Origin: Micrococcaceae bacterium RIT 802
GTDB taxonomy: Bacteria > Actinomycetota > Actinomycetes > Actinomycetales > Micrococcaceae
Direction of reading: 5' to 3'
DNA length: 64,000 nucleotides
NCBI GenBank assembly: GCA_016892645.1
Contig: JAFEMX010000001.1
Span: 62,001 to 126,000 of the forward strand
The position numbers and the translations under genes were made by a program. The stretch's first letter is position 1; every line of letters begins with the position of its first letter. Below are positions 33,748 to 44,994 of this stretch, one piece after another. The notes below the pieces were generated by a model. That model did no database searches and was not told where the DNA came from. It saw nothing but the letters and a program-made list of their open reading frames with translations.

Positions 33748-36486
33748 GTGCCCGCCAAGGCCAAGGAAAAAACCGGCAAGAAACTCGTGATCGTCGAGTC
33801 GCCGGCCAAGAGCAAGTCCATCGCCAAATACCTGGGCGAGGGCTTCGTCGTGGACGCATCCGTCGGTCATATCCGGGATCTTCCGCAGCCCTCGGAGCTG
33901 CCGGCTGAACTGAAGAAGTCCCCTGTCGGGAAGTTCGCTGTCGACCTGGAGAACGACTTCGAGCCGTACTACGTGGTCTATCCGGACAAGAAGAAGAAGG
34001 TCTCCGAGCTCAAGGCCGAGCTCAAGGATGCCGACGAACTCTATCTGGCCACCGATGCGGACCGCGAAGGCGAGGCCATCGCGTGGCACCTGCTGCAGGT
34101 GCTCAAGCCGAAGGTCCCGGTCTACCGGCTGGCCTTCACCGAGATCACCAAAGAGGGCATCGCCCGGGCCATGGAGAACATCCGCGACCTCGACACCGAT
34201 CTGGTCGACGCCCAGGAGACCCGCCGCGTGCTGGACCGGCTCTACGGGTACGAGATCTCGCCGGTGCTGTGGCGCAAGGTCGCCCGCGGCCTGTCCGCCG
34301 GCCGCGTGCAGTCCGTCGCCACCCGCCTGGTCGTCGAGCGCGAACGCGAACGCATGGCGTTCCGCTCGGCCTCCTATTGGGACCTGGCCGGCGAATTCGC
34401 CACCGGCGCGGGGGAGTCCTTCCGCGCCAAGCTCGTGGGCGTCGATGGCGGCCGGGTCGCCTCCGGCCGCGACTTCGATGACCGCGGTGCCCTGAAGACC
34501 CCCAAGTCCGGCACCGCCGTCGTCCACCTCGACGAGGCGGCCGCCACCTCGCTGGCCACCGGGTTGCAGGACAGCGCGTTCGCCGTCACCAGCGTCGACA
34601 CCAAGCCCTACACCCGCCGTCCTGCGGCGCCGTTCACGACGTCGACGCTGCAGCAGGAGGCCTCCCGCAAGCTGCGCTGGTCCTCCAAATCGACCATGCA
34701 GGTCGCGCAGCGGCTGTATGAAAACGGCTACATCACCTATATGCGTACCGACTCGGTCTTCCTCTCCAACGAGGCAGTCACCGCCGCCCGGAAGCAGGCC
34801 GCGGAGCTGTACGGGCAGGATTCCGTGCCGGCCAAGCCGCGCGTGTACAAGTCCAAGTCCGACAGCGCGCAGGAGGCCCACGAGGCCATCCGCCCCGCCG
34901 GCGATGCCTTCCGGCGTCCACGCGACGTGAAATCCCAGCTCGGCGGCGACGAATTCCGGCTCTACGAACTGATCTGGAAGCGCACCGTCGCCTCGCAGAT
35001 GGCCGACGCCAAGGGCTCGACCGCCTCCGTCCGCCTGGCCGGCGAGTCCACCGACGGCCGGCGCGCCGAATTCTCGGCCTCCGGTACCGTCATCACCTTC
35101 CGCGGTTTCATGGCCGCCTACGAGGAGGGCAAGGACACCTCCGCGCAGGAGGAGGCGGAGAACGACGCCGAACGCCGGCTGCCGCAGCTGGCCTCCGGCG
35201 ACGCCCTGAAGGCCTCCGACATCACCGCCAGCGGGCACGATACCTCGCCTCCGCCGCGCTACACCGAGGCCTCGATCATCGCCGAACTCGAGGAACGCGA
35301 GATCGGGCGCCCCTCGACCTTCGCCCCGACGATCTCCACCATCATGGACCGCGGCTACGTCACCAAGCGCGGCGGGGCCCTGGTCCCCAGCTGGATCGCC
35401 TTCTCGGTGATCCGCCTGCTGGAGGAGCACTTCGCGAAGTACGTGGACTATGGCTTCACCGCCCGCCTCGAGGACGACCTGGACGAGATCGCCAAGGGCC
35501 ACGTGGCCCGTTCGGCTTGGCTGAAGGACTTCTACTTCGGCGCCACCGAGGGCACCGGCCTGCAGGGGATCGTGGAGAACCTGGGCGACATCGATGCCCG
35601 GGCGATCAACTCGATCGACATCGCCCCGGGGATCGTGCTGCGCGTGGGCAAGTTCGGGCCCTACCTGGAACGTCCGCTGCCGGCCGATGCCCCCGAGGGC
35701 AGCGAACCCGAGCGCGCCAACGTGCCCGAGGACCTGGCCCCCGACGAGCTCACCGTCGAGAAGGCCATCGAGCTGATGGAGAACTCCGGCCCCTCGGAGC
35801 GTTCCCTGGGGACCGATCCGGAGTCCGGACGGGAAATCGTCGCCAAAGACGGCCGGTACGGGCCCTACGTCACCGAGGTGGTCGTCGAGCCGACCGCCGA
35901 GGAACTCGCCGCCCAGCCCGTCGAGTACTACAAGAACGGCAAGCCCAAGCCGCCGAAGAAGCCCGCCAAGGTCAAACCGCGGACCGGCTCGTTGTTCACA
36001 TCGATGTCCCTGGAAACCGTCACCCTCGAGGACGCGCTGAAGCTCATCTCGCTGCCGCGTGTGCTCGGCACGGACGCCGAGGGCGTGGAGATCACCGTGC
36101 AGAACGGCCGGTTCGGCCCCTACCTGAAGAAGGGCAGCGACTCGCGTTCGATCGGCAGCGAGGAGGAGATCTTCACCATCACGCTGGAGCAGGCGCTGGA
36201 GATCTACTCCCAGCCCAAGCAGCGGGGCGGCCGCGCCGCGACGCCGCCGTTGGCGGAATTCGGCCCCGACCCGGTCTCCGAGAAGCCGATCGTGGTCAAG
36301 GAGGGGCGCTTCGGCGAATACATCACCGACGGCGTCACCAACATCACGGTTCCCCGGGGAACCAGCATCGAGGACCTCACGCGTGAATACGCCGTCGAGC
36401 TGCTCGCGGAGAAGCGCGCCAAGGGGCCGGTGAAGCGCGGTGCCCGCAAGGCTCCCGCCAAGCGGCCCGCCGCCAAGAAGAAGTAG
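33748..36486 (+). CDS. topA: DNA topoisomerase I
   Basis: 912 residues, the usual actinobacterial length. Relaxes negative supercoils (type IA). TOPRIM domain with KKLVIVESPAKSKSIAKYLG and DADREGEAIAWHL; active-site Tyr331 in YITYMRTDS; the C-terminal part has repeated KFGPYL / RFGPYL / RYGPYV modules (D-domains, no zinc fingers) and a Lys/Ala-rich tail, as in mycobacterial TopA. GTG 33748 was chosen because AGGAG ends 4 nt before it; the frame is open from 33697. TAACCT at 33682-33687 is a likely -10 box. Neighbours fit the conserved tad-helicase-topA order. Confidence 0.97.
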   Translation: MPAKAKEKTGKKLVIVESPAKSKSIAKYLGEGFVVDASVGHIRDLPQPSELPAELKKSPVGKFAVDLENDFEPYYVVYPDKKKKVSELKAELKDADELYLATDADREGEAIAWHLLQVLKPKVPVYRLAFTEITKEGIARAMENIRDLDTDLVDAQETRRVLDRLYGYEISPVLWRKVARGLSAGRVQSVATRLVVERERERMAFRSASYWDLAGEFATGAGESFRAKLVGVDGGRVASGRDFDDRGALKTPKSGTAVVHLDEAAATSLATGLQDSAFAVTSVDTKPYTRRPAAPFTTSTLQQEASRKLRWSSKSTMQVAQRLYENGYITYMRTDSVFLSNEAVTAARKQAAELYGQDSVPAKPRVYKSKSDSAQEAHEAIRPAGDAFRRPRDVKSQLGGDEFRLYELIWKRTVASQMADAKGSTASVRLAGESTDGRRAEFSASGTVITFRGFMAAYEEGKDTSAQEEAENDAERRLPQLASGDALKASDITASGHDTSPPPRYTEASIIAELEEREIGRPSTFAPTISTIMDRGYVTKRGGALVPSWIAFSVIRLLEEHFAKYVDYGFTARLEDDLDEIAKGHVARSAWLKDFYFGATEGTGLQGIVENLGDIDARAINSIDIAPGIVLRVGKFGPYLERPLPADAPEGSEPERANVPEDLAPDELTVEKAIELMENSGPSERSLGTDPESGREIVAKDGRYGPYVTEVVVEPTAEELAAQPVEYYKNGKPKPPKKPAKVKPRTGSLFTSMSLETVTLEDALKLISLPRVLGTDAEGVEITVQNGRFGPYLKKGSDSRSIGSEEEIFTITLEQALEIYSQPKQRGGRAATPPLAEFGPDPVSEKPIVVKEGRFGEYITDGVTNITVPRGTSIEDLTREYAVELLAEKRAKGPVKRGARKAPAKRPAAKKK

Positions 36487-36503
36487 CGCGGGCGGAGGCC
36501 ACG

Positions 36504-37523
36504 ATGCGACTGGGCGTCCTCGACATCGGCTCGAACACGGTGCACCTGCTGCTCATCGATGCCTATCCGGGCGCCCGGCCGACGGCCTTCGCCTCGCACA
36601 AGCGGCCGTTGTCGCTGGTGGCCTACCTCGACGAGGCGGGGGCGATCACCGACGAGGGCCAACGTGAGCTGCTCGATTTCGTCCACGAGGCCTCGCTGTT
36701 CGCGACCCGCCACCGGGCCGAGGACCTGCTGGCGTTCTGCACGTCGGCGATCCGCAACGCCAGCAACGGCCCCGAGGTGATCGAGCGTGTCGTACGGGAA
36801 ACCGGGATCCGGTTGACCGAGCTCTCCGGCGAGCAGGAAGCCGGGATGACCTACTACGCGGTGCGCCGCTGGTTCGGCTGGAGTTCGGAGCGGATCCTTG
36901 ACCTGGACATCGGCGGTGGGTCGTTCGAAATGGCCTACGGCACCGACGAGTTCCCCGAGCTGGCGCTCTCCGTGCCGCTGGGGGCCGGCCGGCTGACCCG
37001 CGACTGGTTGCCCGGCGACCCTCCCCGCACCGCCGACGTGAAGGCGCTGCGGGCGTACGTGAAGGAGACGCTCGACGAACCACTGGCGATGATCGCTGAC
37101 CGTCCGCGGCCGACCCTGGTGACCGCTACCTCGAAGACCTTCAGGTCACTGGCCCGCATCACCGGTGCCGCCCCGTCCGCCGACGGCATCCACGTCAAAC
37201 GGGTGCTGCGCTTGGAGGACCTCAAGCTCTGGGGGCGCCGGTTGGAGGCCATGACCGGGCAGGAACGCAGTGAACTGCCCGGCGTCTCGGAGATCCGCGC
37301 CCAACAGATGCTCGCCGGAGCCATCGTCGCGGCCACCACGATGAACGTGCTGGGCATCAAGTCGGTGCGCATCTGCCCGTGGGCGTTGCGCGAGGGGCTG
37401 ATCCTGCGCCGGTTTGATCACCTGATCTTTGACGGTCCGTTACCTCTGGGGAGTAGCGTGGGAGTAGGCCAGGTCGAACTGGGCCAGCTGCCCGGGCTGC
37501 CCGCCAGGGGCGCCACCGAATGA
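36504..37523 (+). CDS. Exopolyphosphatase / pppGpp phosphohydrolase family (Ppx/GppA)
   Basis: 339 residues, the short two-domain form. Sugar kinase/actin-fold motifs: LDIGSNTVHLLLID at the N-terminus (phosphate-1) and LDIGGGSFEMAY (phosphate-2). The actinobacterial short Ppx proteins degrade polyphosphate or pppGpp; which one applies here cannot be told. Lies 18 nt after topA, probably on the same transcript, and overlaps the following open frame. Confidence 0.9.
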   Translation: MRLGVLDIGSNTVHLLLIDAYPGARPTAFASHKRPLSLVAYLDEAGAITDEGQRELLDFVHEASLFATRHRAEDLLAFCTSAIRNASNGPEVIERVVRETGIRLTELSGEQEAGMTYYAVRRWFGWSSERILDLDIGGGSFEMAYGTDEFPELALSVPLGAGRLTRDWLPGDPPRTADVKALRAYVKETLDEPLAMIADRPRPTLVTATSKTFRSLARITGAAPSADGIHVKRVLRLEDLKLWGRRLEAMTGQERSELPGVSEIRAQQMLAGAIVAATTMNVLGIKSVRICPWALREGLILRRFDHLIFDGPLPLGSSVGVGQVELGQLPGLPARGATE

Positions 37524-37540
37524 GACGAGGGAGCCAGGCA

Positions 37541-38368
37541 ATGTCGAAGGACTCGATACAGGTCGGACTATCCAGTGCGTCGGTGTTCCCGCTGAATGTC
37601 CACGACGCCTTCGCGGTCTCCCGAGATCTGGGCTACGACGGCGTGGAGGTCCTCGTCACGGGCAACCACCTGTCGCAGGACCCCCGCAAGCTCAACGAAC
37701 TCAGTTCCCGCTACGACCAGCCGATTCTGGCGATCCATGCCCCGACCCTGTTGTTGACCCAGCAGGTCTGGGGCGGCGGGTGGTCGAAGATCGAGAATTC
37801 CGCGGCCATGGCCCGGGAGGTCGGGTGCGACGTCGTGGTGGTCCACCCTCCGTTTCGCTGGCAGGGCAGCTACGCCACCGGCTTTGGCGACGGCGTCAGC
37901 CGCATCATGGACGACTACGGAGTGCGCATCGCCGTCGAGAACATGTATCCCTGGAGGGCACGCGGCCGTGAGACCAAGATGTACCTGCCGCATTGGGACC
38001 CCGTCCCCCAGCCCTACGAATTCGTGACCTGGGATTTCTCCCACGCTGCCATCGCCAACGTGGACTCCTACCAATCGGTGAAGGAACTGGGCGAGCGGCT
38101 CAGCCACGTGCACCTGTGCGACGGCCTGGACAACGGCAAGGACGAGCACCTCGTCCCCGGTCGCGGCACCCAGCCGGTCGTCGCCTCCATGGAACACCTG
38201 CGCGACAGCGGGTGGGACGGCCACGTCGTCGTCGAGGTCTCGACGAGGAAGGCGAAGGGGGCCGGCGAACGCGAGGAATGGCTGGCCGAAACGCTGCGCT
38301 TCGCCCGTGAGCACCTGGCGCCTGCCACGGCGGACGCACGCGCCGACTCGGCAACGCACGCCTCCTGA
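37541..38368 (+). CDS. Sugar phosphate isomerase/epimerase (AP endonuclease 2-like TIM barrel)
   Basis: 275 residues. TIM-barrel strands end in conserved metal ligands typical of xylose-isomerase-like proteins: HAPTLLL, VVHPPFRW, AVENMYP (Glu), TWDFSHAA, VHLCDG and VVEVSTR. Function unknown; the equivalent gene (Rv0498) also follows ppx in M. tuberculosis. ATG 37541 was chosen because GAGGGAG precedes it; an earlier ATG at 37520 overlaps ppx. Confidence 0.85.
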   Translation: MSKDSIQVGLSSASVFPLNVHDAFAVSRDLGYDGVEVLVTGNHLSQDPRKLNELSSRYDQPILAIHAPTLLLTQQVWGGGWSKIENSAAMAREVGCDVVVVHPPFRWQGSYATGFGDGVSRIMDDYGVRIAVENMYPWRARGRETKMYLPHWDPVPQPYEFVTWDFSHAAIANVDSYQSVKELGERLSHVHLCDGLDNGKDEHLVPGRGTQPVVASMEHLRDSGWDGHVVVEVSTRKAKGAGEREEWLAETLRFAREHLAPATADARADSATHAS

Positions 38369-38401
38369 GCGGGGGTCCGCCGGGCGTGCGAAAATGGGGC
38401 C

Positions 38402-39271
38402 ATGTCTTCCACGAACGTACCCCTGCCCAGCGTCCGCACCGTCCAGCGACTGGCCTTCATCGGCACCGGGAACATGAACGGGGCGATCCTGCGCGGGATC
38501 CTGGCCGGCGGATTCGCCGCCGGGAACATCACCGCGACCGTCCGCGGGTCGGAGAAGGCCGCGAAGCTGGCCGATGACACCGGGGTCCAGACGCTTGCCA
38601 CCCACGACGACCCGGGAGCGAACACCCGGGCCGTCGCCGGCGCCGACGTCGTCTTCCTCGGGGTCAAGCCGGTCGGCATCCAGGATGCCTGCCGTGAAAT
38701 CGCCGGTTCCCTGTCCCCGGAGACCGTCGTCGTCAGCGTCGCCGCGGCAGTGACCACGTCCATGATCGAGGCCGCCTTGCCGGCCGGCCAGCCCGTCGTG
38801 CGCTCGATGCCCAACACGCCCCTGACCGTCGGCAAGGGGGTCGTCGCACTGGCCGGCGGAACCTCCGCCAGCGACGCCGACGTCGCCGCCGTCGTCGACC
38901 TCTTCTCCGGGGCGGGCCTGGTCCGGGTGGTCCCCGAGGACCAGCTCGACGCCGTCTCGGCGGTCAGCGGCTCGGGGCCGGCCTACGCGTTCTACCTGGC
39001 CGAGGCGATGGCGAAGGCGGGGGAACAGCTGGGCCTCGATGCCGATCTCTCCCGTGATCTGGCCCGCGCCACGGTCGCGGGAGCCGGCGCCATGCTCGAT
39101 GACCCGCAGGCGGATCCCACGGCCCTGCGCACGGCCGTCACCAGCCCGAACGGAACCACCCAGGCCGCGCTCGAGGGCTTCGACGCGGCCGGCATCCCCG
39201 CGGGCATCGCCTCCGGCGCCCGGGCCGCCGCGGAGCGGGCGGCGGAAATCACGCGGGAACTGGCCGGCTGA
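38402..39271 (+). CDS. proC: Pyrroline-5-carboxylate reductase
   Basis: 289 residues. Last step of proline synthesis, reducing P5C with NAD(P)H. N-terminal Rossmann motif FIGTGNMNGAILRGIL, VSVAAAVTTSMIE in the middle, the dimer domain AVSGSGPAYAFYLAEAM and the family signature ending VTSPNGTTQAALEGF. A GAAAAT box 6 nt before the ATG fits a leaderless start. Followed by 39 bp and the convergent trkA gene. Confidence 0.95.
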   Translation: MSSTNVPLPSVRTVQRLAFIGTGNMNGAILRGILAGGFAAGNITATVRGSEKAAKLADDTGVQTLATHDDPGANTRAVAGADVVFLGVKPVGIQDACREIAGSLSPETVVVSVAAAVTTSMIEAALPAGQPVVRSMPNTPLTVGKGVVALAGGTSASDADVAAVVDLFSGAGLVRVVPEDQLDAVSAVSGSGPAYAFYLAEAMAKAGEQLGLDADLSRDLARATVAGAGAMLDDPQADPTALRTAVTSPNGTTQAALEGFDAAGIPAGIASGARAAAERAAEITRELAG

Positions 39272-39310
39272 GACATCCCGATGATCCGGCTGCGCGCCGT
39301 CCGGCGGTTG

Positions 39311-39982
39311 CTACGGGCGGGCGGCGAAGCGCTCCAGCAGGTCGACGTGCCCGGAGACGATCAGGACGTCGCGCCGCGTGACCTTGGTGTCGGGCTGGGC
39401 GTAGGTGAAGTCCTCTCCCGGTGACTTCACGCCCACGATCGTCACGCCGTACTTCGACCTGACCTGCGATTCGCCCAGCGTGAACCCCTGGGTCTCCTTC
39501 GGCGGGTACATCTTCACGATGGCGAACCCGTCGTCGAACTCGATGAAGTCCAACATGCGACCGCCCACCAGGTGGGCGGCGCGTACACCCGCATCCGCCT
39601 CCGGGTAGACCACGTGGTTGGCGCCGATCCGCGAGAGGATCTTGCCATGCGAGGGCGTGATCGCCTTCACCCAGAGGTGCTCCACCCCGAGGTCGACCAG
39701 GTTGACGGTGATCAGCACGGAGGACTCGATCGAGGTGCCCACGCCGACGACCGCCGAGGTGAAGTCCTGGGCGCCGAGCTGGCGCAGGGCGTCCACATTC
39801 GTCGCGTCGGCCTCCACCACGTGGGTCAGCGTTCCCGCCCACTTCTGCACCAGTTCCTGGTTGCGCTCGATCGCCAGGACCTCGCGTCCCTGCCGCACCA
39901 GCTGCTCCGCGACGGCGGCACCGAAGCGGCCGAGCCCGATGACCAGGACGGGTGCGTTGTGGTCCGATTTGTTCTCAGCCAA
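39311..39982 (-). CDS. trkA: TrkA/KtrA potassium channel regulatory protein
   Basis: 223 residues: RCK-N Rossmann domain with VLVIGLGRFGAAVAEQL (NAD(H)/ATP binding) and an acidic ligand (LAIERN), then an RCK-C domain (about 140-220). It forms the cytoplasmic gating ring of the potassium transporter. Start overlaps the trkH stop by 8 nt, so the pair is co-translated. Confidence 0.93.
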   Translation of the reverse strand: MAENKSDHNAPVLVIGLGRFGAAVAEQLVRQGREVLAIERNQELVQKWAGTLTHVVEADATNVDALRQLGAQDFTSAVVGVGTSIESSVLITVNLVDLGVEHLWVKAITPSHGKILSRIGANHVVYPEADAGVRAAHLVGGRMLDFIEFDDGFAIVKMYPPKETQGFTLGESQVRSKYGVTIVGVKSPGEDFTYAQPDTKVTRRDVLIVSGHVDLLERFAARP

Positions 39983-41393
39983 TGATCGGCCTCTCTTCGG
40001 GGTAATGGTAGAGCTGGTTCCGCTGGCGCAGGCTCAACGCCGTCGCCAGTGTAATCGTGCCCACGCGGCCGGCAAACATGAGGGCCGAAAGCACGTACTT
40101 GCCCTCCGGGGGCAGCTCACCGGCCAGGCCCGTGCTCAACCCCACGGTGGCGAAGGCGGAGATCGAGTCGAAGAGCACGCGGTCCAGCGGCTCGCCGCTG
40201 ATGCCCAGCAACAGCCCCGTGGCGACGCTGACCAGTGTGGCACCGAGGACGACGACGGAGATGGCCACCCGCATCGTGCTTTCCGGGATGCGCCGTCCAA
40301 AGGCCCGGATATCCGAGTCGCCGCGGGCCTCGGCCACGATCGCCAGGAACATGACGGCAATCGTGGTGACCTTGATGCCGCCCGCGGTAGATGCGGACCC
40401 GCCACCGGCGAACATGAGCGCATCGGTGAGCAGCATGGTCGGGGCTTCCAGCTGGTTCTGGTCGACCAGGTTGAACCCCGTCGACCTTGTCATCACGGAA
40501 GCGAAGAACGAATGGATGAGCTTGTCCCACAGGCCCATGCCGCCGATGGTCTCGCGGTTGTTCCACTCCATGGCCCCCCAGCCGAATCCACCGAGGACGA
40601 GCAGGATGCCGGAGACGACGATCGTCAGCTTCGTGTGCAGGTTCCACTTGCGGTACCTGCCGCGGTAGACGATGAGCACCATCAGCACCGGGAATCCCAG
40701 CGAGCCGATGATCGCGCCGATCATCAGCGGGACGAGCACCCAGAGGTCGGTCTCGTAGGGGACCAGCCCGTCGGAGTGCGGGGTGAATCCTGCGCTGTTG
40801 AAGGCCGAGACGGCGTAGAAGATCCCGTGCCAGATGGCCCGGCCCACCGGTTCGCCGAGGACGATGAACCGAGGCGCCAACGCCAGGGCCAGCAGGACCT
40901 CGATCGTCACCGACGTGGTGATGACGATGCGCAACAGGGTGCCGACCTCACCGAGGCGCCCGACGTTCTGGATGTTCATCGCCTCCTGGGCGCGCAGCTT
41001 GCCGCGCACGCCCAGCCGCTTGCTGACGGCCAGGGAGAGCACGGAGGCAAGCGTCAGGATCCCCAAACCGCCCATGAAGACGCCCAGGATGATGATCACC
41101 TGGCCGAACAGCGACCAGTGCGTCGCGGTGGAGACCACCGTCAAGCCCGTCACGCAGACGGCCGAGGTGGCCGTGAACAGGGCGTCGTGCAAGGGGGTGA
41201 ATTCACCGTTGGACGAGGCCGCCGGCAGTGACAGGATCGTCGTGAACAAGGCAATGACCAGGGCGAAGACGACGATGGCCAACCGCGCCGGCGACGTCGC
41301 GGCGAGGGCATCCACGAAGTCGCGGGACCACTGGAGGAAACGCGGCACGGCGTTCGCCCACGTCAGCATCGTGGGTTGCTGTGGGGACGACAT
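39975..41393 (-). CDS. trkH: TrkH/KtrB-type potassium transporter
   Basis: 472 residues with about ten membrane segments arranged as four M1-P-M2 repeats; pore signatures such as TATSAVCVTGLTVV, FNSAGFTPHSD, TRSTGFNLVD and FATVGLSTG carry the selectivity-filter Gly residues (one per repeat). Takes up K+ driven by the membrane potential, gated by TrkA. ATG 41393 was chosen because it precedes the first membrane helix; an upstream frame is open to 41483 without a ribosome site. Confidence 0.93.
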   Translation of the reverse strand: MSSPQQPTMLTWANAVPRFLQWSRDFVDALAATSPARLAIVVFALVIALFTTILSLPAASSNGEFTPLHDALFTATSAVCVTGLTVVSTATHWSLFGQVIIILGVFMGGLGILTLASVLSLAVSKRLGVRGKLRAQEAMNIQNVGRLGEVGTLLRIVITTSVTIEVLLALALAPRFIVLGEPVGRAIWHGIFYAVSAFNSAGFTPHSDGLVPYETDLWVLVPLMIGAIIGSLGFPVLMVLIVYRGRYRKWNLHTKLTIVVSGILLVLGGFGWGAMEWNNRETIGGMGLWDKLIHSFFASVMTRSTGFNLVDQNQLEAPTMLLTDALMFAGGGSASTAGGIKVTTIAVMFLAIVAEARGDSDIRAFGRRIPESTMRVAISVVVLGATLVSVATGLLLGISGEPLDRVLFDSISAFATVGLSTGLAGELPPEGKYVLSALMFAGRVGTITLATALSLRQRNQLYHYPEERPIIG

Positions 41394-41538
41394 GGTCTGT
41401 GGCGGCTCCGGGAACGGTATTTCCGGGCGTTTCCCGGCACTGTCCACAGTAAAGCACCCGGCGTCGCCCGCGCCGGTAAGCAATCGCCGAAGCGACGCCG
41501 ATCACAGCTCCGGCCGCCCGATCGCGTAGCCTGAGCCG

Positions 41539-42741
41539 GTGAGCATGAGTACACCGCCGTCACCACCCACCGAGGTCCTCTGGTGCGAGGACCTGATGTC
41601 GTACCGCTTCAGCGACAGCCATCCCATGCACCCCTCTCGGCTGGACCTGACCATGCGGATGATCGAGGGGCTGGGGATCCTGGATCGCCGGAACATCTCA
41701 CTCCTGGCCCCCCGGGTCGCCAGTGACGACGAATTGGCTACCGTCCATGACCGCGACTACATCGCCGCCGTCCGCTATGCGGGCGAGCACCCCGGCGAGG
41801 TCAACGAGCAGCGCGGCCTGGGCACCGAGGACGACCCGGTCTTCCCCGACATCCACGTCGCCAGCGCGCGCCTGGCCGGCGGATCCATCCAAGCGGCGGA
41901 CTCGATCCTGGCCGAACGGGCACTGCATGTGGTCAACTTCGCCGGTGGCATGCACCATGCCGCCCGAGACCGGGCCAGCGGCTTCTGCATCTACAACGAT
42001 GCCGCCCTGGCCATCCAGCGGTTGCTCGATGGGGGAACCCGGCGGGTGGTCTACATCGACGTCGACGCCCACCATGGCGACGGTACCCAGTCGATCTTCT
42101 GGGATGATCCGCGGGTACTGACCATCTCGCTGCATGAATCGGGCATGTCGTTGTTCCCCGGCACCGGGTTCGCCAACGAGGCCGGGGGGCCGGAGGCCCT
42201 GGGGACCGCGGTCAACGTTGCCGTGCCGGCCGGAACCACCGATGCCGGGTGGCTGCGGGCCTTCCACGCCGTCGTGCCGCAGCTGGTTGCCGCCTTCCGC
42301 CCCGAGGTCATCGTCAGCCAACATGGTTGCGACGGGCACCGCGGCGACGATCTGAGCAACCTGCGCCTGAGCGTGGACGGCCAACGCCAGAACGCGCTGG
42401 ACATCGCCGACCTGGCCCAGCGCCATTGCGATGGCCGCTGGATCGCCACCGGCGGTGGGGGTTACAACCTCATCGATGTCGTCCCGCGCACCTGGAGCCA
42501 CCTCGTGGCCATCGCCGGTGGGCAGCCGGTCCCGCTGCGCACCGAGGTCCCCGCGGCCTGGTTGGAATATGTCCTGGACCGCTACGGGGTACGGGGCCCG
42601 CGGCTGATGAACGACGACGTGGACCTGTGGTGGCGCTCGTGGGAAGTCGGATACGACCCGGCCGATGCCATCGACCGCACGATCATGGCCACCCGCAAGG
42701 AGATCTTCCCGGTCTACGGGTTGGACCCCTGGTTCGACTGA
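41539..42741 (+). CDS. acuC: AcuC-like class I/II histone deacetylase family protein
   Basis: 400 residues. Zinc-dependent deacetylase fold: FAGGMHHAARDRASGFCIYND (tandem His of the charge relay), VYIDVDAHHGDGTQ (metal Asp/His), SQHGCDGHRGD and ATGGGGYN with the late catalytic Tyr. AcuC deacetylates acetyl-CoA synthetase in Bacillus; here acs is encoded 25 kb away. GTG start with TAGCCT box 6 nt upstream, a leaderless pattern. Divergent from trkH. Confidence 0.92.
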   Translation: MSMSTPPSPPTEVLWCEDLMSYRFSDSHPMHPSRLDLTMRMIEGLGILDRRNISLLAPRVASDDELATVHDRDYIAAVRYAGEHPGEVNEQRGLGTEDDPVFPDIHVASARLAGGSIQAADSILAERALHVVNFAGGMHHAARDRASGFCIYNDAALAIQRLLDGGTRRVVYIDVDAHHGDGTQSIFWDDPRVLTISLHESGMSLFPGTGFANEAGGPEALGTAVNVAVPAGTTDAGWLRAFHAVVPQLVAAFRPEVIVSQHGCDGHRGDDLSNLRLSVDGQRQNALDIADLAQRHCDGRWIATGGGGYNLIDVVPRTWSHLVAIAGGQPVPLRTEVPAAWLEYVLDRYGVRGPRLMNDDVDLWWRSWEVGYDPADAIDRTIMATRKEIFPVYGLDPWFD

Positions 42742-42797
42742 GCGGGCCAAGGCGTGGTGGCGATGCCCCGGACGGTATATGCGGATAGGGTGATGAA

Positions 42798-43409
42798 ATG
42801 ACTTCCGACGATGTCTTCTCCGTCCTGGCTGATCCCACACGGCGCAGGATCCTCGACGCGCTGCGGGACGGCGAGAACTCGGTGGGCGACCTGGTGCAGG
42901 CCCTGGAGGTTTCCCAGCCGACGGTCTCCAAGCACCTGAAGGTCCTGCGCGAGGCAGGCGTCTTGCGGATGCGGGCCGATGGTCAACGGCGGATCTACGC
43001 CGTTGAACGCGGTGCCCTGCACCCCGCGGCGAACTGGCTCGCCGGGTTCACTTCCCCAGCCGCCGTGGATCCCGTCCCGGCGGACGCCGGGCCCGCAGGA
43101 TACAAGACGCCACTGCCGGTGGGCAACACCCCGGCATCGGGTCCGCCGGCCCCATCGACCGCGACGGATGCGACCGCCCGCGCCCTGGAAGCAGCGGCGT
43201 CGTACCGCGCCACCCAGCAGGCGCAGCAGGAGCTGGCCGCGATCACCGTCTCCGGTGCCGATGGCCGGGAAACCCCCGTCAATCCGGGAAGCGCGAACGC
43301 TCCGCAACAGCTCGGCCGGACCGTCGGGCGTACCGTCGAACAGGTGACCGGACGCGCCCAGGACCTGTTGGAACGGCTCCAGAAACCCAAGTTCGGCCGC
43401 CGCCGCTAG
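42798..43409 (+). CDS. ArsR family transcriptional regulator with C-terminal extension
   Basis: 203 residues. The first 80 residues are a classic ArsR winged helix: VFSVLADPTRRRILDALRDG, SVGDLVQALEVSQPTVSKHLKVL and REAGVLRMRADGQRRIYAV; no metal-binding Cys pair. The remaining 120 residues are Ala/Pro/Gly-rich and of low complexity. TAGGGT 6 nt before the ATG suggests leaderless transcription. Target unknown; sits between acuC and gdhA. Confidence 0.88.
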   Translation: MTSDDVFSVLADPTRRRILDALRDGENSVGDLVQALEVSQPTVSKHLKVLREAGVLRMRADGQRRIYAVERGALHPAANWLAGFTSPAAVDPVPADAGPAGYKTPLPVGNTPASGPPAPSTATDATARALEAAASYRATQQAQQELAAITVSGADGRETPVNPGSANAPQQLGRTVGRTVEQVTGRAQDLLERLQKPKFGRRR

Positions 43410-43427
43410 GTTCCCGCAATGGCCTGA

Positions 43428-44906
<1,479 letters not shown>

Positions 44907-44938
44907 CCAGTACCTGCCGACATCGGCAACCACCATCG

Positions 44939-44972
44939 AGGGGCCACCCAGCCATGCGGCGCAGTGGCCCCT
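44939..44972 (+). terminator. Terminator after gdhA
   Basis: Nine-bp GC-rich stem (44939-44947 with 44964-44972), 16-nt loop, followed by a short T-containing tail. It lies 33 nt after the gdhA stop and before the flavin reductase gene. Confidence 0.7.
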
Positions 44973-44994
44973 TGCTGTCTGCCAGAGTATGGGT